Part shown: positions 30,496-40,181 of the stretch, piece after piece
Layout: every line of letters begins with the position of its first letter
Position numbering within the stretch: position 1 is the stretch's first letter
Assembly (NCBI GenBank): GCA_964637345.1
Contig: CAZWTD010000001.1
Location: 22,092-86,091, forward strand
Direction: 5' to 3'
DNA: 64,000 bases
Origin: CAZWTD01 sp964637345
Lineage (GTDB): Bacteria > Patescibacteriota > Patescibacteriia > HK-STAS-PATE-3
Translations under genes and position numbers: made by a program
Notes under the pieces: generated by a model
The model's input: the letters and a program-made list of their open reading frames with translations, nothing else
The model's database searches: none
What the model was told of the DNA's origin: nothing

Positions 30496-32068
30496 TCGCC
30501 AGGATCGTCTCTTTCTTGTTTGTGTGCTCTGTATATTTTTTTTGCTAACCGCTAGTTCGGGACTCTTTGGACGGGTGTTCACCTCTCCTGATGAGGTTGC
30601 CAATGCGACGAGTGCATTGAAATTTGTTCAGACCGGAAGCTTTTCCTTCGGCGCCCTTCTGCCGGGTGATGACATCGGAATTCTCCATCCCCGGAGTATC
30701 CAAACCGTTCACGGAAGTTATGTGCCCTTAAGCTATCTCGGATATCCCCTCCTGCTCGGGAGCGTAGGTTTTGTTTTTGGTGAGCTTGGCATCCGTTTGC
30801 TCGTCCCAGTTCTGATGACGCTTGCCCTTTTCGCGTACTACCAGATTGTTCAAGATTTTTTTCCCCGACGAGTAGCTGTGATGAGCCTACTATTAGCAGC
30901 GAGTTTTCCGAGTTTACTGTTCTTTACCTACAAGGCATTTTGGCATAACGCCGCCTTTACGGCTTTATTCATACTCGCTCTCTACAGTCTTCGGGCAGCC
31001 AGCCGATCGAAACATCTTTGGAAGACAGCTGGGTTTGGAGTCTGCTTAGCGCTAGCAGGAATGATTCGGCCTAATGAAGCAGTTTGGCTTCTGCCATTTT
31101 TTGGAATTGTCGCGATTAATTCGCGCTATCGAATCGGAATGCTTCGACTGGGACTTGCGGCTGCGTGCGCACTCATCGTCCTTCTGCCAATGTTTATCTA
31201 TAACGCGAACACTTTCGGCAGCCCCCTCTCCTTCGGATATACAATTGCGATCGAACAGAATCTTACTTCAGGGCAAGGGTCCTCTTTTCTACCAGCGCTT
31301 CGTCGCTTATTCCTTCCGGCCCGTCCGTCGTTTGAGCATTACCAAGTGGCCACCGAGTGGTATACCTTGCGTCAAATCCCTTTACATCTCGTCTTTTTCC
31401 TCCTCGGCGCCTTCGCATTTTCTCTTCGAAAAAGAACAATCTCGTTCCGGTCAGTTCTTGCTGTTGGCCTAGTTCCGCTCTGGCTTTGGTTCTATTATTT
31501 TGGAACCGTTTATTATGGATATCCGTCTAATGCCGCGGAACCAACAATCGGCGCGTCTTATCCTAGGTATTTTTTGCCCGGAATGTTTTTTCTCATGCCG
31601 TTGGTCGGACTCGGGATCACGAGTGTCGGGCAAGCATTGAGGAGCGAGCGGGCCCAGAAATTGATTCTTTGGGTAACGACCGGTAGTCTTGTTGTTGGTA
31701 GTGTTCTCTTGTTTCTCTTTGATCGCGACTCGGGAATGGTAAAATTTTTACGCGAGGATGTTCCTGAGCGCGTACAAGCGAGGCGTGATCTATCGCAAGT
31801 TCCGCTCGATGCAGTATTGATCGCTGGAAGGAAAGATAAGATATTTTACCCGGACCGCGAACGTGTTCTCGGATATACGGATCTCTCACAACGGCAACTA
31901 TCCGCACTTGGTTCACTCCTCGGACGGTATGAAATATATTACAATGATGCAAGTGGCCGGGACGCTCCTACCTGGGAGGCCGAAGCGAAGAAATTCGGAT
32001 ATGAACTTGAGCGTGTTGGTCAGATTGGTCCTGATCCGTTGTATCATTTTGTGAAAGACGAATTATGA
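30488..32068 (+). CDS. GT-C-like membrane glycosyltransferase
   Basis: 526 residues and about ten membrane helices. The first outer loop carries FTSPDEVANA, a DE pair in the position of the catalytic acidic motif of PMT/ArnT-type enzymes, and a later loop has GASYPRYFLPGMF, similar to the RYxxP region. A short soluble domain of about 100 residues ends the protein. It probably adds a sugar from a polyprenyl donor on the outer face. The gene is coupled to its neighbours by overlaps at both ends. Confidence 0.75.
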   Translation: MNSRQDRLFLVCVLCIFFLLTASSGLFGRVFTSPDEVANATSALKFVQTGSFSFGALLPGDDIGILHPRSIQTVHGSYVPLSYLGYPLLLGSVGFVFGELGIRLLVPVLMTLALFAYYQIVQDFFPRRVAVMSLLLAASFPSLLFFTYKAFWHNAAFTALFILALYSLRAASRSKHLWKTAGFGVCLALAGMIRPNEAVWLLPFFGIVAINSRYRIGMLRLGLAAACALIVLLPMFIYNANTFGSPLSFGYTIAIEQNLTSGQGSSFLPALRRLFLPARPSFEHYQVATEWYTLRQIPLHLVFFLLGAFAFSLRKRTISFRSVLAVGLVPLWLWFYYFGTVYYGYPSNAAEPTIGASYPRYFLPGMFFLMPLVGLGITSVGQALRSERAQKLILWVTTGSLVVGSVLLFLFDRDSGMVKFLREDVPERVQARRDLSQVPLDAVLIAGRKDKIFYPDRERVLGYTDLSQRQLSALGSLLGRYEIYYNDASGRDAPTWEAEAKKFGYELERVGQIGPDPLYHFVKDEL

Positions 32069-33507
32069 AGCTTACTATTATTGGACCCAGAGTTATTGTC
32101 TGGTTAGTACCGATTATTGTACTCGGCTGGGTAGTAAGTAAAAACATCGTCCCATCTGGAATTGCTACCCTTCATTATGAACAAGGGCAAACTAAAAATT
32201 ACCTTTCTGGTTTTGAAAATTCGCTACAATACGGTCCGGTGTTTCATGAACAAGGAAAAAAGTGGCGCGCTCCTCTTGGGCCAAGTGCTTCGATGTATTT
32301 TCAACCATGGAAAGGTTTTCGCGAGATACAGGCTTCACTTGCATTGAAGAATCCCACAAGCCGGATTTTTGCTGATCTTGCCTACCTTCCCTCACTTGAG
32401 CCAAAGCGACTAACTCTGTTTTTACCAGAACTGGAAGCCTATCGTGACTGGACGAGTATTGAGAGCGACGGGTATGTCCTCCTTCAGCGAGAGGCTCAGT
32501 ATTCCTCAATCCGCGATTTTCTTGCTTCACCGCCGGAGTCAAAAACCTATAGCGCGTACAATGTGAACGTTGGTGATTTTTCTCCTACCGCCAATTCTTT
32601 TGGGGAGCGCGAGGTTCCGGTCGATCAATGGTTCCGAGGGACTGTGACGCTTCGGGTCTATTTGCCGGAAGCTGATCAAGCGCTTCGGTTTACGGTTAAA
32701 AAACATGACTTGAACAAGTTAGCTGGTCCTGATCGAATGTCTGTACTTGTTTACGATAATCAAGGCGTTCGTGTTCATGCACAGACCATCGACGATGATG
32801 GTTCAAGCGATGTCGACGGACTCACGAAGGGCGATCAGGTACTAAGCGTTGTCCTTAATAGTCTTACTTCGGGTGAGTATACAATTACCCTTGCGGCGAA
32901 CGATGAAGTTATTTCAACGGTCTCGTTGAATCAGCAAAATGTTGTTGTGTTAGCGCCAGTTCGTCCGTATGCTACACCGGAAAGCCCGACCGAAATAATA
33001 CTGCCAGGACAAGTTCGTATGATTCGGAACCTCGGGGGAGATACCCAAGTCGTTCAGGATAAAGGAGAGACAATTAACCTTGCTTCAAATGGGTATTATG
33101 AGGCCTTTGTTGATCGGACCGAAGGTACAGTTGAATTGTCGTCTCCTAATTTAGAAATTCTCTCTGATCTAGGGATTAGGCCACAAGGTTTTCATGACTA
33201 CAGGAACTCATCAGCCCTGCCTCTTTTGCCACGGTCTGAAGCCGATCGTTTAGGAGTTCAGTACATTCTCGCTCACTACCAAATGCCAAAACCCCTCGAG
33301 GGGCAGAGTTACGCGGTTCGCGCAACACTACAAACCAAAGACTTCATTCGTTTCCGCGAAGGGTATCTTTTCACCCCCATCACGTTCGCCAGTCCTTCTT
33401 TGCCGGCAGTTGGGAGCGTTGACCTTCGCCTGGTTGATGACCCCTTACGCTTTTCAGAAGTAATTCGGATCATTACGTCTCGATTACGATCAAGTCTTTC
33501 TTACTAG
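32065..33507 (+). CDS. Membrane-anchored extracytoplasmic protein, unknown
   Basis: 480 residues. One N-terminal hydrophobic segment (about 8-28, VIVWLVPIIVLGWVVSKNIV) works as a signal anchor, and the rest looks like several beta-sandwich-type modules with many Thr, Ser and Val and no recognised family. ATGA overlap with the GT-C-like gene upstream suggests a joint role, for example holding the glycan or the protein to be glycosylated. The 3' end overlaps the convergent gene at 33504 by 4 nt. From here to about 38 kb the DNA is visibly more AT-rich than its surroundings. Confidence 0.7.
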   Translation: MKLTIIGPRVIVWLVPIIVLGWVVSKNIVPSGIATLHYEQGQTKNYLSGFENSLQYGPVFHEQGKKWRAPLGPSASMYFQPWKGFREIQASLALKNPTSRIFADLAYLPSLEPKRLTLFLPELEAYRDWTSIESDGYVLLQREAQYSSIRDFLASPPESKTYSAYNVNVGDFSPTANSFGEREVPVDQWFRGTVTLRVYLPEADQALRFTVKKHDLNKLAGPDRMSVLVYDNQGVRVHAQTIDDDGSSDVDGLTKGDQVLSVVLNSLTSGEYTITLAANDEVISTVSLNQQNVVVLAPVRPYATPESPTEIILPGQVRMIRNLGGDTQVVQDKGETINLASNGYYEAFVDRTEGTVELSSPNLEILSDLGIRPQGFHDYRNSSALPLLPRSEADRLGVQYILAHYQMPKPLEGQSYAVRATLQTKDFIRFREGYLFTPITFASPSLPAVGSVDLRLVDDPLRFSEVIRIITSRLRSSLSY

Positions 33508-36473
33508 AGCGATTCAACCGAAAGATTTTGAAGAAGGATCGGGCAAGCAAGGAGTTCTGCTTCGGAGAGCTCCCTACCTTCGTCGTTCCAAACTGAAATA
33601 CTTATCGTTTGCTGACCGAAACCAGGGTTGAAGATTGAGAAATAATCCTTTGGCTTTGATGTCAAAACTCTCCACTCAAAAGAAGCAACACCGTTTAATG
33701 AAAATCGAATAATGCGCGGTTCGTTTGAGCAGCTTTGGACGGTGGCTGAAAGTTTACTTGATGAGGTTGATTGTTTTAAGGCTTGAAGCTCAAGCGAAGA
33801 CCCCTGGCGAAGGGCGCGACGTTGACTATCCTCGCCACGATTTCGAAGGCGTCTCCATTCTCCTCTGCGGCTCATAAGCGGAACAGGAGATTGGTCTTCA
33901 TATTCAATTTTGTAGAGCTCGCAACGTGAATTTTTTGCAACAAAAGTGAGTTTTCCGATCCCTTCAAGGTCGTTAAGAAATAATCGTTTTTCTTCGTTTG
34001 ACAGCAAGTCGGTTCGAAAAGAAATTGCCTCAATATTTCCTTCTTGCAACACAGACCGAAGTTCATTTTTATAATAGATGTTTGAGAATATGTCTCGTTG
34101 AGATCTCAGGCGGATTGGGGTTATCGCATTTGGTAGAAGAATTTTATTGAGCGCGTCGGCAAAGCCAGATCCTGGATAGTAGTCCTCAAGAAGGCGGTCA
34201 ATAATTTTTGATGGCTCAATTGGGTTAGAGGAGCAACCTGCGAGCCGTTGGTTGACTGATCGGTAGGGCAGTTCGAGTGTTTGGAGTGATGTTGATAGGG
34301 CTTCGGGTATTTGGTTATCCTGGGTTGAGGCGGTAGAAATACGGAGATTGCCAAGAGCAACAGTAGGGTCGATAAGCGAATTTTTGCCGCTGCCCGCTTC
34401 AGATACTCGAAATCGGATTGAATGCGCTCCCTGTTTGAACGAAGGAAGGCGAATTCGTATTGGGAGTTCTGTGGTTAGCAGGTAGAAGTTGCCGACGGGT
34501 TCATCATCAAACGTTACTTCAAGTAATTGATTTGTCGTACGAGGAGCTTTGGCAATAAAAGAAAGATCAACATCTCTGGAATAGTTTGGAGCTTCAAGCG
34601 TCACCCTTGCTTCTTGGTCAATCCATTGGAAAGCATTTTGCGTTTCGAGAAGTGGTTCGCGCCATCCTTCGTTATAAAGCAAGAAGGGGGCCCTTGGCGT
34701 CTCGGCCTGAAGTTCATAGGCGATGAAAATATCATCTTCAAAAACTTTTTTCGCGGATAATGAGCTAAGAATAAATTGCTGAATGTTCGTGAAATCTTTA
34801 GGCTCGATATCTTCTGGTCCACCTCCCTGAAATTCTTTGTAGAGAAGAATGTATCGGGCATTGAGATTCTCCATTGCGCTCATATTTGCCGCGCGATCAC
34901 GTACGTCGATAGCTCGGTGATTCATCCGGCTGGCATTTTTCGGCTGAAGGAGGAGGAGTTCGTTGAGAATTGGGTAACTCGTAGTTTGAAGGAAAGCTGG
35001 GTCGTTTGGATTATTACGCGAAAATTGAAAAGAGTTGATAACGTTTTTTTTGTGAATCGTCCGATAATATAAGGACCTGGAAGCCAAATTATAATTAGTT
35101 GCTCCGGGGATTTCGATGAGGGAATACTTTTCTGAATCACTAGCTAATTGCTCAAAAAACGGTGGGACTGAAGGAGTTGTTGTTGGGTAGGGAACGGTCC
35201 AATATTCAAGAGTTATTCCGACGAGGAAAAGAACTGGCAAAAGAACTTGCCAGATAGTCTTCCTAACGTGACGGAGAAGCATAAGAAGTCCGAAAGATGA
35301 AGCAATTGCAACTCCCACAATAGCAAATATTGTTATCCGGTTGACCGATCGAATATTTTCGATATAAGGAAAATATTTGTAAAGAAGTAAGTAGGGGAGA
35401 GGAATTTTTGGCTCAATAAGGCCGCCAATATGCAGGAATGGTCCAAGCGATAGTATTGAGAAGCCCGCTCCAATCCACGCCCAAAAACGTCCATTTCGGC
35501 TTTTTCGTGAGAATAGAGCAATACTGGAGAGAGAAAGAACAATAATTCCCAGGTATGCGGGCGATTTAAAGGCATTTCCCTGGAAGGAGCTTCGTGCTTC
35601 AGAAAAAAAATCCCCCCATAACGTTTGGTTATACGGAGGGATGAGAAAACTTAGCAAGTCGTTCGAATGGTTGCTAACAGAGTTTATTCCAACGTTTAAG
35701 TAATTATTATCACTGGATGCAATGTGAAATAGTCCGGAAAATTCTCGCGAAAAAAGTGCAATGGCGCCAGCAATTGCGACTGCAATAAATGCCCATGATC
35801 GAGGGCGGCGGATCAGTTGGTAAAGCTGATGACGATAATACCAGCCTAGGACTGGAAGAAGTAATAGGAAGAAGACAGCGAAGTGGTATTCTGTTTGTAC
35901 GAGGAGCATCGCAGAGGCAGCCAGAGCGATAAAGCGAGGTACAGTCAGTTTTGAAATGTTCAGCAAAAGAAAGTACAGGGTCCAGACAATCCATTCAGTA
36001 TGCATTGTCCCATAAAACCCCTGGCTCCAGAATAACCGCATCGGAGCAAAAGTGAAGATGGTGGCGGCGATTGCGGCGGAAAAATACAGGTTTCGGTTTT
36101 TGGGAAAATCAGACGTAAGGAGCAATTTGGCTAAGTAGTACATTCCCACCCACGAAGCGATAAAGGAGAAGAGCCAGAATAAATTATACCCAAGAGGAAA
36201 ACCAAAGAAGAGGACCCAATACGCATTAAGCTGTATTGGATCAAAGCGAAGCTGGGCGGCGGATGAGATAATTGTTTTAATGCTACCTCGGGCCTCAATA
36301 GAAGAGACTCGCTCTTGTACTGCCGCGATAGACTGAAACAAATCGGCTCCATCACCAGCCACCTTTGTTGAAAGATGTAAAATGACTGGGGCGGTAAAAA
36401 TACAACTTAAGATTGTTGCAATCAGAACGAGAGCTCCAAATGTTCGCGCTCTGAATAATAATCCCTTTACCAT
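33504..36473 (-). CDS. Large polytopic membrane protein with outer beta domain
   Basis: At 989 residues this is one of the longest proteins here. About 12-13 membrane helices occupy the first 430 residues, with conserved-looking outer loops (FGFPLGYNLFW, RLFWSQGFYGTMHTEW). The remaining 550 residues are extracytoplasmic and include beta-sandwich-like stretches. The layout recalls YfhO-type or other GT-C superfamily proteins, but I cannot identify catalytic residues. No partner overlaps its 5' end. It is divergent from the GT-C-like gene at 36591, and its ATG coincides with the expected transcription start. Confidence 0.7.
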   Translation of the reverse strand: MVKGLLFRARTFGALVLIATILSCIFTAPVILHLSTKVAGDGADLFQSIAAVQERVSSIEARGSIKTIISSAAQLRFDPIQLNAYWVLFFGFPLGYNLFWLFSFIASWVGMYYLAKLLLTSDFPKNRNLYFSAAIAATIFTFAPMRLFWSQGFYGTMHTEWIVWTLYFLLLNISKLTVPRFIALAASAMLLVQTEYHFAVFFLLLLPVLGWYYRHQLYQLIRRPRSWAFIAVAIAGAIALFSREFSGLFHIASSDNNYLNVGINSVSNHSNDLLSFLIPPYNQTLWGDFFSEARSSFQGNAFKSPAYLGIIVLSLSSIALFSRKSRNGRFWAWIGAGFSILSLGPFLHIGGLIEPKIPLPYLLLYKYFPYIENIRSVNRITIFAIVGVAIASSFGLLMLLRHVRKTIWQVLLPVLFLVGITLEYWTVPYPTTTPSVPPFFEQLASDSEKYSLIEIPGATNYNLASRSLYYRTIHKKNVINSFQFSRNNPNDPAFLQTTSYPILNELLLLQPKNASRMNHRAIDVRDRAANMSAMENLNARYILLYKEFQGGGPEDIEPKDFTNIQQFILSSLSAKKVFEDDIFIAYELQAETPRAPFLLYNEGWREPLLETQNAFQWIDQEARVTLEAPNYSRDVDLSFIAKAPRTTNQLLEVTFDDEPVGNFYLLTTELPIRIRLPSFKQGAHSIRFRVSEAGSGKNSLIDPTVALGNLRISTASTQDNQIPEALSTSLQTLELPYRSVNQRLAGCSSNPIEPSKIIDRLLEDYYPGSGFADALNKILLPNAITPIRLRSQRDIFSNIYYKNELRSVLQEGNIEAISFRTDLLSNEEKRLFLNDLEGIGKLTFVAKNSRCELYKIEYEDQSPVPLMSRRGEWRRLRNRGEDSQRRALRQGSSLELQALKQSTSSSKLSATVQSCSNEPRIIRFSLNGVASFEWRVLTSKPKDYFSIFNPGFGQQTISISVWNDEGRELSEAELLACPILLQNLSVESL

Positions 36474-36479
36474 AAAGAA

Positions 36480-36508
36480 ATCATAACGTTTTTATGATAC
36501 TGAAGCAA
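36480..36508 (-). promoter_or_regulatory. Leaderless-type promoter for the 989-residue protein
   Basis: On the minus strand TTGCTT (36503-36508), 17 nt, TATGAT (36480-36485). Seven bases beyond the -10 is position 36473, the A of the ATG. An inverted repeat ATCATAA-CGTTT-TTATGAT (36480-36498) covers the -10 and the spacer and could be an operator. Confidence 0.5.
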
Positions 36509-36529
36509 GAAAAATACATAGCGACATTA

Positions 36530-36558
36530 TTGAATGGCTTACTCGGAAGAGGTATACT
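36530..36558 (+). promoter_or_regulatory. Promoter for 36591 gene
   Basis: TTGAAT (36530-36535), 17 nt, TATACT (36553-36558), giving a leader of about 26 nt before the ATG at 36591. Confidence 0.6.
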
Positions 36559-36590
36559 GATGGCTGTGCGAATGTATTGCTTGATAGATT

Positions 36591-38612
36591 ATGGATTTAC
36601 TGAAAAGCGAAAAAAATGCCAACCAAGTCAGAAAGATTTTTGGCGTTGTAACGATAGGGCTAGCTATTACGTTAAGTATTATTCGTCTTTGTGTCTGGCC
36701 TTGGGTTGACGGGGGCCTCTTAGTCGTTTTATTTCTTTGCGGGATACTAACGCTTAGCGTTTTGCGTCAGCCGAAGCATGAACCTTTGTTCGTCAGTTTT
36801 TTAGTACTCCTTTTTCTCCAACAGTGGTCATGGGCACTCGGTCTTAGATCGTCCCTTGCTTTCGAGGTCGCCCGGACGCCGATTTCTTTTAATATTTCCC
36901 TTTTAGTTGTTACCTTCCTATTGTTTCCCGTAGCAGCAAGGTCAACACGAACATTTTTTCGACGAATACTCGACGCATTGTCAGATTTAGACCAGTTCGT
37001 AAAAAGTCCCCAAACAAAACATACAAAAATTATTTTAGCGTTGATCTTCATTTTACTCATTGGCGTGAGTTTGCGAATTTGGCAAATTCATGGGCTTGGG
37101 GATAATGTCGATGGATTTCTCCATATTCTGAATGCTCAATCACTCGCTCATGGTGGAGTGAACGAGCATCATAATGCCCAGGCGTATACGTATGCGATGT
37201 CTTTATTTATTCGAATTTTTGGGAGTGGCCCTCTTTCGCTCCATGGCGTCAACCTGCTTTCAAGCGCTGCGCTAATGGTTCTAATGTATTTTTTTGGAAA
37301 GCGTCTTGGTAATCAAATAACTGGATGTATTTCCGCAGGGTTAATAGCTGTGTCTTATTGGCAGATCGGGGATACCGGAAATATTCGAATGTATACGCCG
37401 TATCTCCTCGCTATGACGGCTTTCTTTTTTTTCACACTTCGGATTTTGTTTGATTCCGGGTTTATGAGTTTTCCGGCTAAATCCATTCAACACATTCTCC
37501 GAGAGTCTTGGCGAAGTATTGTTGGGATGATTGCTGCGTTTCTGTTCGCGCTCCATCTCCATCCGGTAGCCGTGAGCGTCCTTGTGCCAATTGGCCTGAC
37601 ACCCTTTCTCCTTTTGCTTCTCGTAGTCATCCGACACAGAAAGCGCGTCTGGCGCACTCAACGGTTACTCAACCTCGTTTTCGCATGTGGAACGCTTCTT
37701 GCCGGTATCGCAATAATATTTTTTATCGATCCGTCATTCGTAACGCGCTATTTTTCTAGTGTCGGTTTTAACAGGGAATTTTTTTCAAGTAGCCAATTTC
37801 TTACCGCCAATGAGTGGACGAGCTACGGGTGGATTGTCCGCTTGTACGGCCCCTGGCTACTCATACTAACGATTGGAGCGACTGCGTATCGCGCGTTTCG
37901 TCGTCGCGACCTCGCGCTTTGGTTTATTTGGCTTTCTTTTATCGTTGTTTGGCTAGAAACTATTTTACTTTTCGACAGGTACTTTGCCCCTCGCTATATA
38001 ATTCATTTGCTTCCACTGATTATTTTACTGCTCGCTGTCGTACTCGAGCGAATATCAAACGCCCTCCAATCTGTTCTTCGCCTCCCAGGCCTACTTACAG
38101 CATTAATCGTCGTTTGTGTAGTGACTCCTTGGTCGTCAGTCGGGTCGGTTGTACAAAAAAAAATCGGACCAAGTCCAATTCAGGAAATCTATTATGATTT
38201 CAAAGGGACAATCGCGTCGCTCCCAATTCGTTCGAATGACGCCTTAGTTGAAAGCGTTTGGGGACCGTTTGAGTTTTTTCAACAGACAAGCAAGAACATT
38301 ATTTCAATCAACGGCTTAACAACCGATGGAGTCGGTAACTTGTTGCCAGAAGCCGAACTAACGAGACGTTTTGTCCGTGCTGTAGCTCAACATGAACACG
38401 GGTGGTTGCTGACCGATCAGTATCGCTTTATTCGATGGGACTGTCGGGATATGCTGAATTGTCAAATTCGAGACTTCATTTCTTTGAACCCGAGTATGTT
38501 TCGTCAGCAGATTTCGAAAAGCGACCCTCAACTCATTCTGTATGAGTGGGGTTGGGATGAGTCCGCTCGAGATGCCCGATCCAGTTGGCTGAAGGCACAA
38601 AACCAAGATTGA
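36591..38612 (+). CDS. GT39-like multi-pass membrane protein
   Basis: 673 residues. Three or four helices precede a PMT/GT39-like core whose first outer loop reads GLGDNVDGFLHILNAQSLAHGG and whose next conserved segment is GDTGNIRMYTPYLLAMTAFFFF. This resembles the R-x-Y-x-P-Y region of protein O-mannosyltransferase-like proteins. The DE pair of active enzymes is here DG in VDGF. A soluble end of about 140 residues follows. It is single-gene, with its own promoter. Its last 80 nt overlap the convergent DUF362 gene. Confidence 0.75.
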   Translation: MDLLKSEKNANQVRKIFGVVTIGLAITLSIIRLCVWPWVDGGLLVVLFLCGILTLSVLRQPKHEPLFVSFLVLLFLQQWSWALGLRSSLAFEVARTPISFNISLLVVTFLLFPVAARSTRTFFRRILDALSDLDQFVKSPQTKHTKIILALIFILLIGVSLRIWQIHGLGDNVDGFLHILNAQSLAHGGVNEHHNAQAYTYAMSLFIRIFGSGPLSLHGVNLLSSAALMVLMYFFGKRLGNQITGCISAGLIAVSYWQIGDTGNIRMYTPYLLAMTAFFFFTLRILFDSGFMSFPAKSIQHILRESWRSIVGMIAAFLFALHLHPVAVSVLVPIGLTPFLLLLLVVIRHRKRVWRTQRLLNLVFACGTLLAGIAIIFFIDPSFVTRYFSSVGFNREFFSSSQFLTANEWTSYGWIVRLYGPWLLILTIGATAYRAFRRRDLALWFIWLSFIVVWLETILLFDRYFAPRYIIHLLPLIILLLAVVLERISNALQSVLRLPGLLTALIVVCVVTPWSSVGSVVQKKIGPSPIQEIYYDFKGTIASLPIRSNDALVESVWGPFEFFQQTSKNIISINGLTTDGVGNLLPEAELTRRFVRAVAQHEHGWLLTDQYRFIRWDCRDMLNCQIRDFISLNPSMFRQQISKSDPQLILYEWGWDESARDARSSWLKAQNQD

Positions 38613-40137
38613 GGTTGTTCGGAGGGACGTTTCCGGATAGGAAAAGTGACGCTGGGGTCAGGCCCGGGAAATTAACCCGAGGGTTTTTAAGAACCTCTCG
38701 GAGGGTAGGCATTTTTGTCCAATCAAGACCCATAATATTCGCCGCAACGTAGTCGACTGCTAGAGGATGAAACCCCCCGAGGAGAACGCCGGACTCTTTC
38801 GGGACGCACTCCATCGGCCCTTCATGGTCGCCGCCAATAATTCCATCAACAAGACAAAAGTAGTTACGCTGAGGCTGGTCATGGAGTTGACCGGTCTTAT
38901 CGGCATTGAAAATAATATCATTCAGGTCAGAAACTGTTCGCCACACAGTGTCATTCCCGTACCAACTGCCCTCAAAGAAGCGGCGGCCTGGGAGCGGGTA
39001 GAGCTCATTGAAAACACGTAAGGTGGCCCCAGGGTATTTTTTTTGAAATCGTTCAAAGCGACTCTTCAACTCGGGAGAGAGGCCGGTACTCGTTGGTTTC
39101 GGTTCCTTGAGGGATCCAGTAGTCAAAAAGAGCTTTGTACGCCAGGCGAAACGGAAGGCTCGACGAATAAAGGTGGCGAGCCACACACCAAGCGGCGGAT
39201 GTCGTTTTAAAAATACAAAAATACGGAACTCGAGATAGTCGCGTAGTTTAATACGGGGGAACTCGTCTCCTCCTGAGCCCTGGAGACCTTCCCGATGGTG
39301 GGCAATCCAGCGCTTATCACCGTTAATGCCGATGAGATTTTTCATCGCTACGGTTATACCTGCCTTCCGGTGTGTTTTGAGTTTTGGGATATTAATGAAG
39401 AGGTCGGCAGAGAGGATTGTTTTCGCGATGTAGTACTCATTCGTGTCATCATGATGATGCTTTGACACGGTTCCCTTGTCGTAATCTGTGATCATTAAGC
39501 GTTTTGATTGGGACATGATTGGCATCAGAGCGCTCTTCGTCCCAACATTCACAACGGCATAGCCACGCGGGTCCCGGTCTTTAAATTCACGATGGGTGAT
39601 AACGTGCTCCTCATTAACAGTTGAAATCTCTCGCCGGAGATCAATGAGCTCGATTGTGACCCCACGGTCTCGGTAGAATTCAACGAGAGACTTTGCGCCG
39701 CTTTCTGTGATCACTTCTTCCCAGATTGAGCTTTGGAGGATGCAGTCAGCGATCGTAATAATTCCTTGCCCCTTTGTTGAGAGGAGGATGTAATCGATAA
39801 TCGGACGCATCAAGGACGCGTGGGTGATTACGCTTAAAACGCCCGGCCGACCGAGGAGATGACGGCCGCGGACGAAATTCGGCTTTATGACCGCGTGCTG
39901 ACCCGGCTTTATGAGATCCTTAAAGGGCTCCCAGTTCGGAGTCCCGAAATGCTCTTTATCTAATTCGAGCTGATGGAGTATTGAACGAACGTAGCCGTAG
40001 GTGCGATTCGTCGGATTAACCGAAACACGATAGGGTAGGGAAGAAAGTTCAGGGAAATCCACCCCAGGATCGAAGGGGGCGTCCGGATATCTTACGTCGT
40101 CTGGGTGGTGCTCGAGCGCGACATGATTTTCTTTCAT
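38533..40137 (-). CDS. DUF362-family protein
   Basis: 534 residues with the DUF362 blocks: KPGQHAVIKPNFV (about 76-88), a central DLFINIPKLKTHRKAGITVAMKNLIGINGDKRW region and a C-terminal DGIIGGDHEGPMECVPKESGVLLGGFHPLAVDYVAANIMG. Many family members carry a 4Fe-4S ferredoxin part; this one shows no CxxCxxC cluster. The biochemical role of the family is not settled. Relatives occur in polysaccharide clusters, as here, where it sits at the end of the minus-strand glycan block. The 3' end overlaps the convergent GT39-like gene by 80 nt. Confidence 0.88.
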   Translation of the reverse strand: MKENHVALEHHPDDVRYPDAPFDPGVDFPELSSLPYRVSVNPTNRTYGYVRSILHQLELDKEHFGTPNWEPFKDLIKPGQHAVIKPNFVRGRHLLGRPGVLSVITHASLMRPIIDYILLSTKGQGIITIADCILQSSIWEEVITESGAKSLVEFYRDRGVTIELIDLRREISTVNEEHVITHREFKDRDPRGYAVVNVGTKSALMPIMSQSKRLMITDYDKGTVSKHHHDDTNEYYIAKTILSADLFINIPKLKTHRKAGITVAMKNLIGINGDKRWIAHHREGLQGSGGDEFPRIKLRDYLEFRIFVFLKRHPPLGVWLATFIRRAFRFAWRTKLFLTTGSLKEPKPTSTGLSPELKSRFERFQKKYPGATLRVFNELYPLPGRRFFEGSWYGNDTVWRTVSDLNDIIFNADKTGQLHDQPQRNYFCLVDGIIGGDHEGPMECVPKESGVLLGGFHPLAVDYVAANIMGLDWTKMPTLREVLKNPRVNFPGLTPASLFLSGNVPPNNLNLGFVPSANWIGHLERTHPNPTHTE

Positions 40138-40181
40138 GACCGGTACTTTACCATACAGCTTGGTATCAGCAAGGCTGAACC

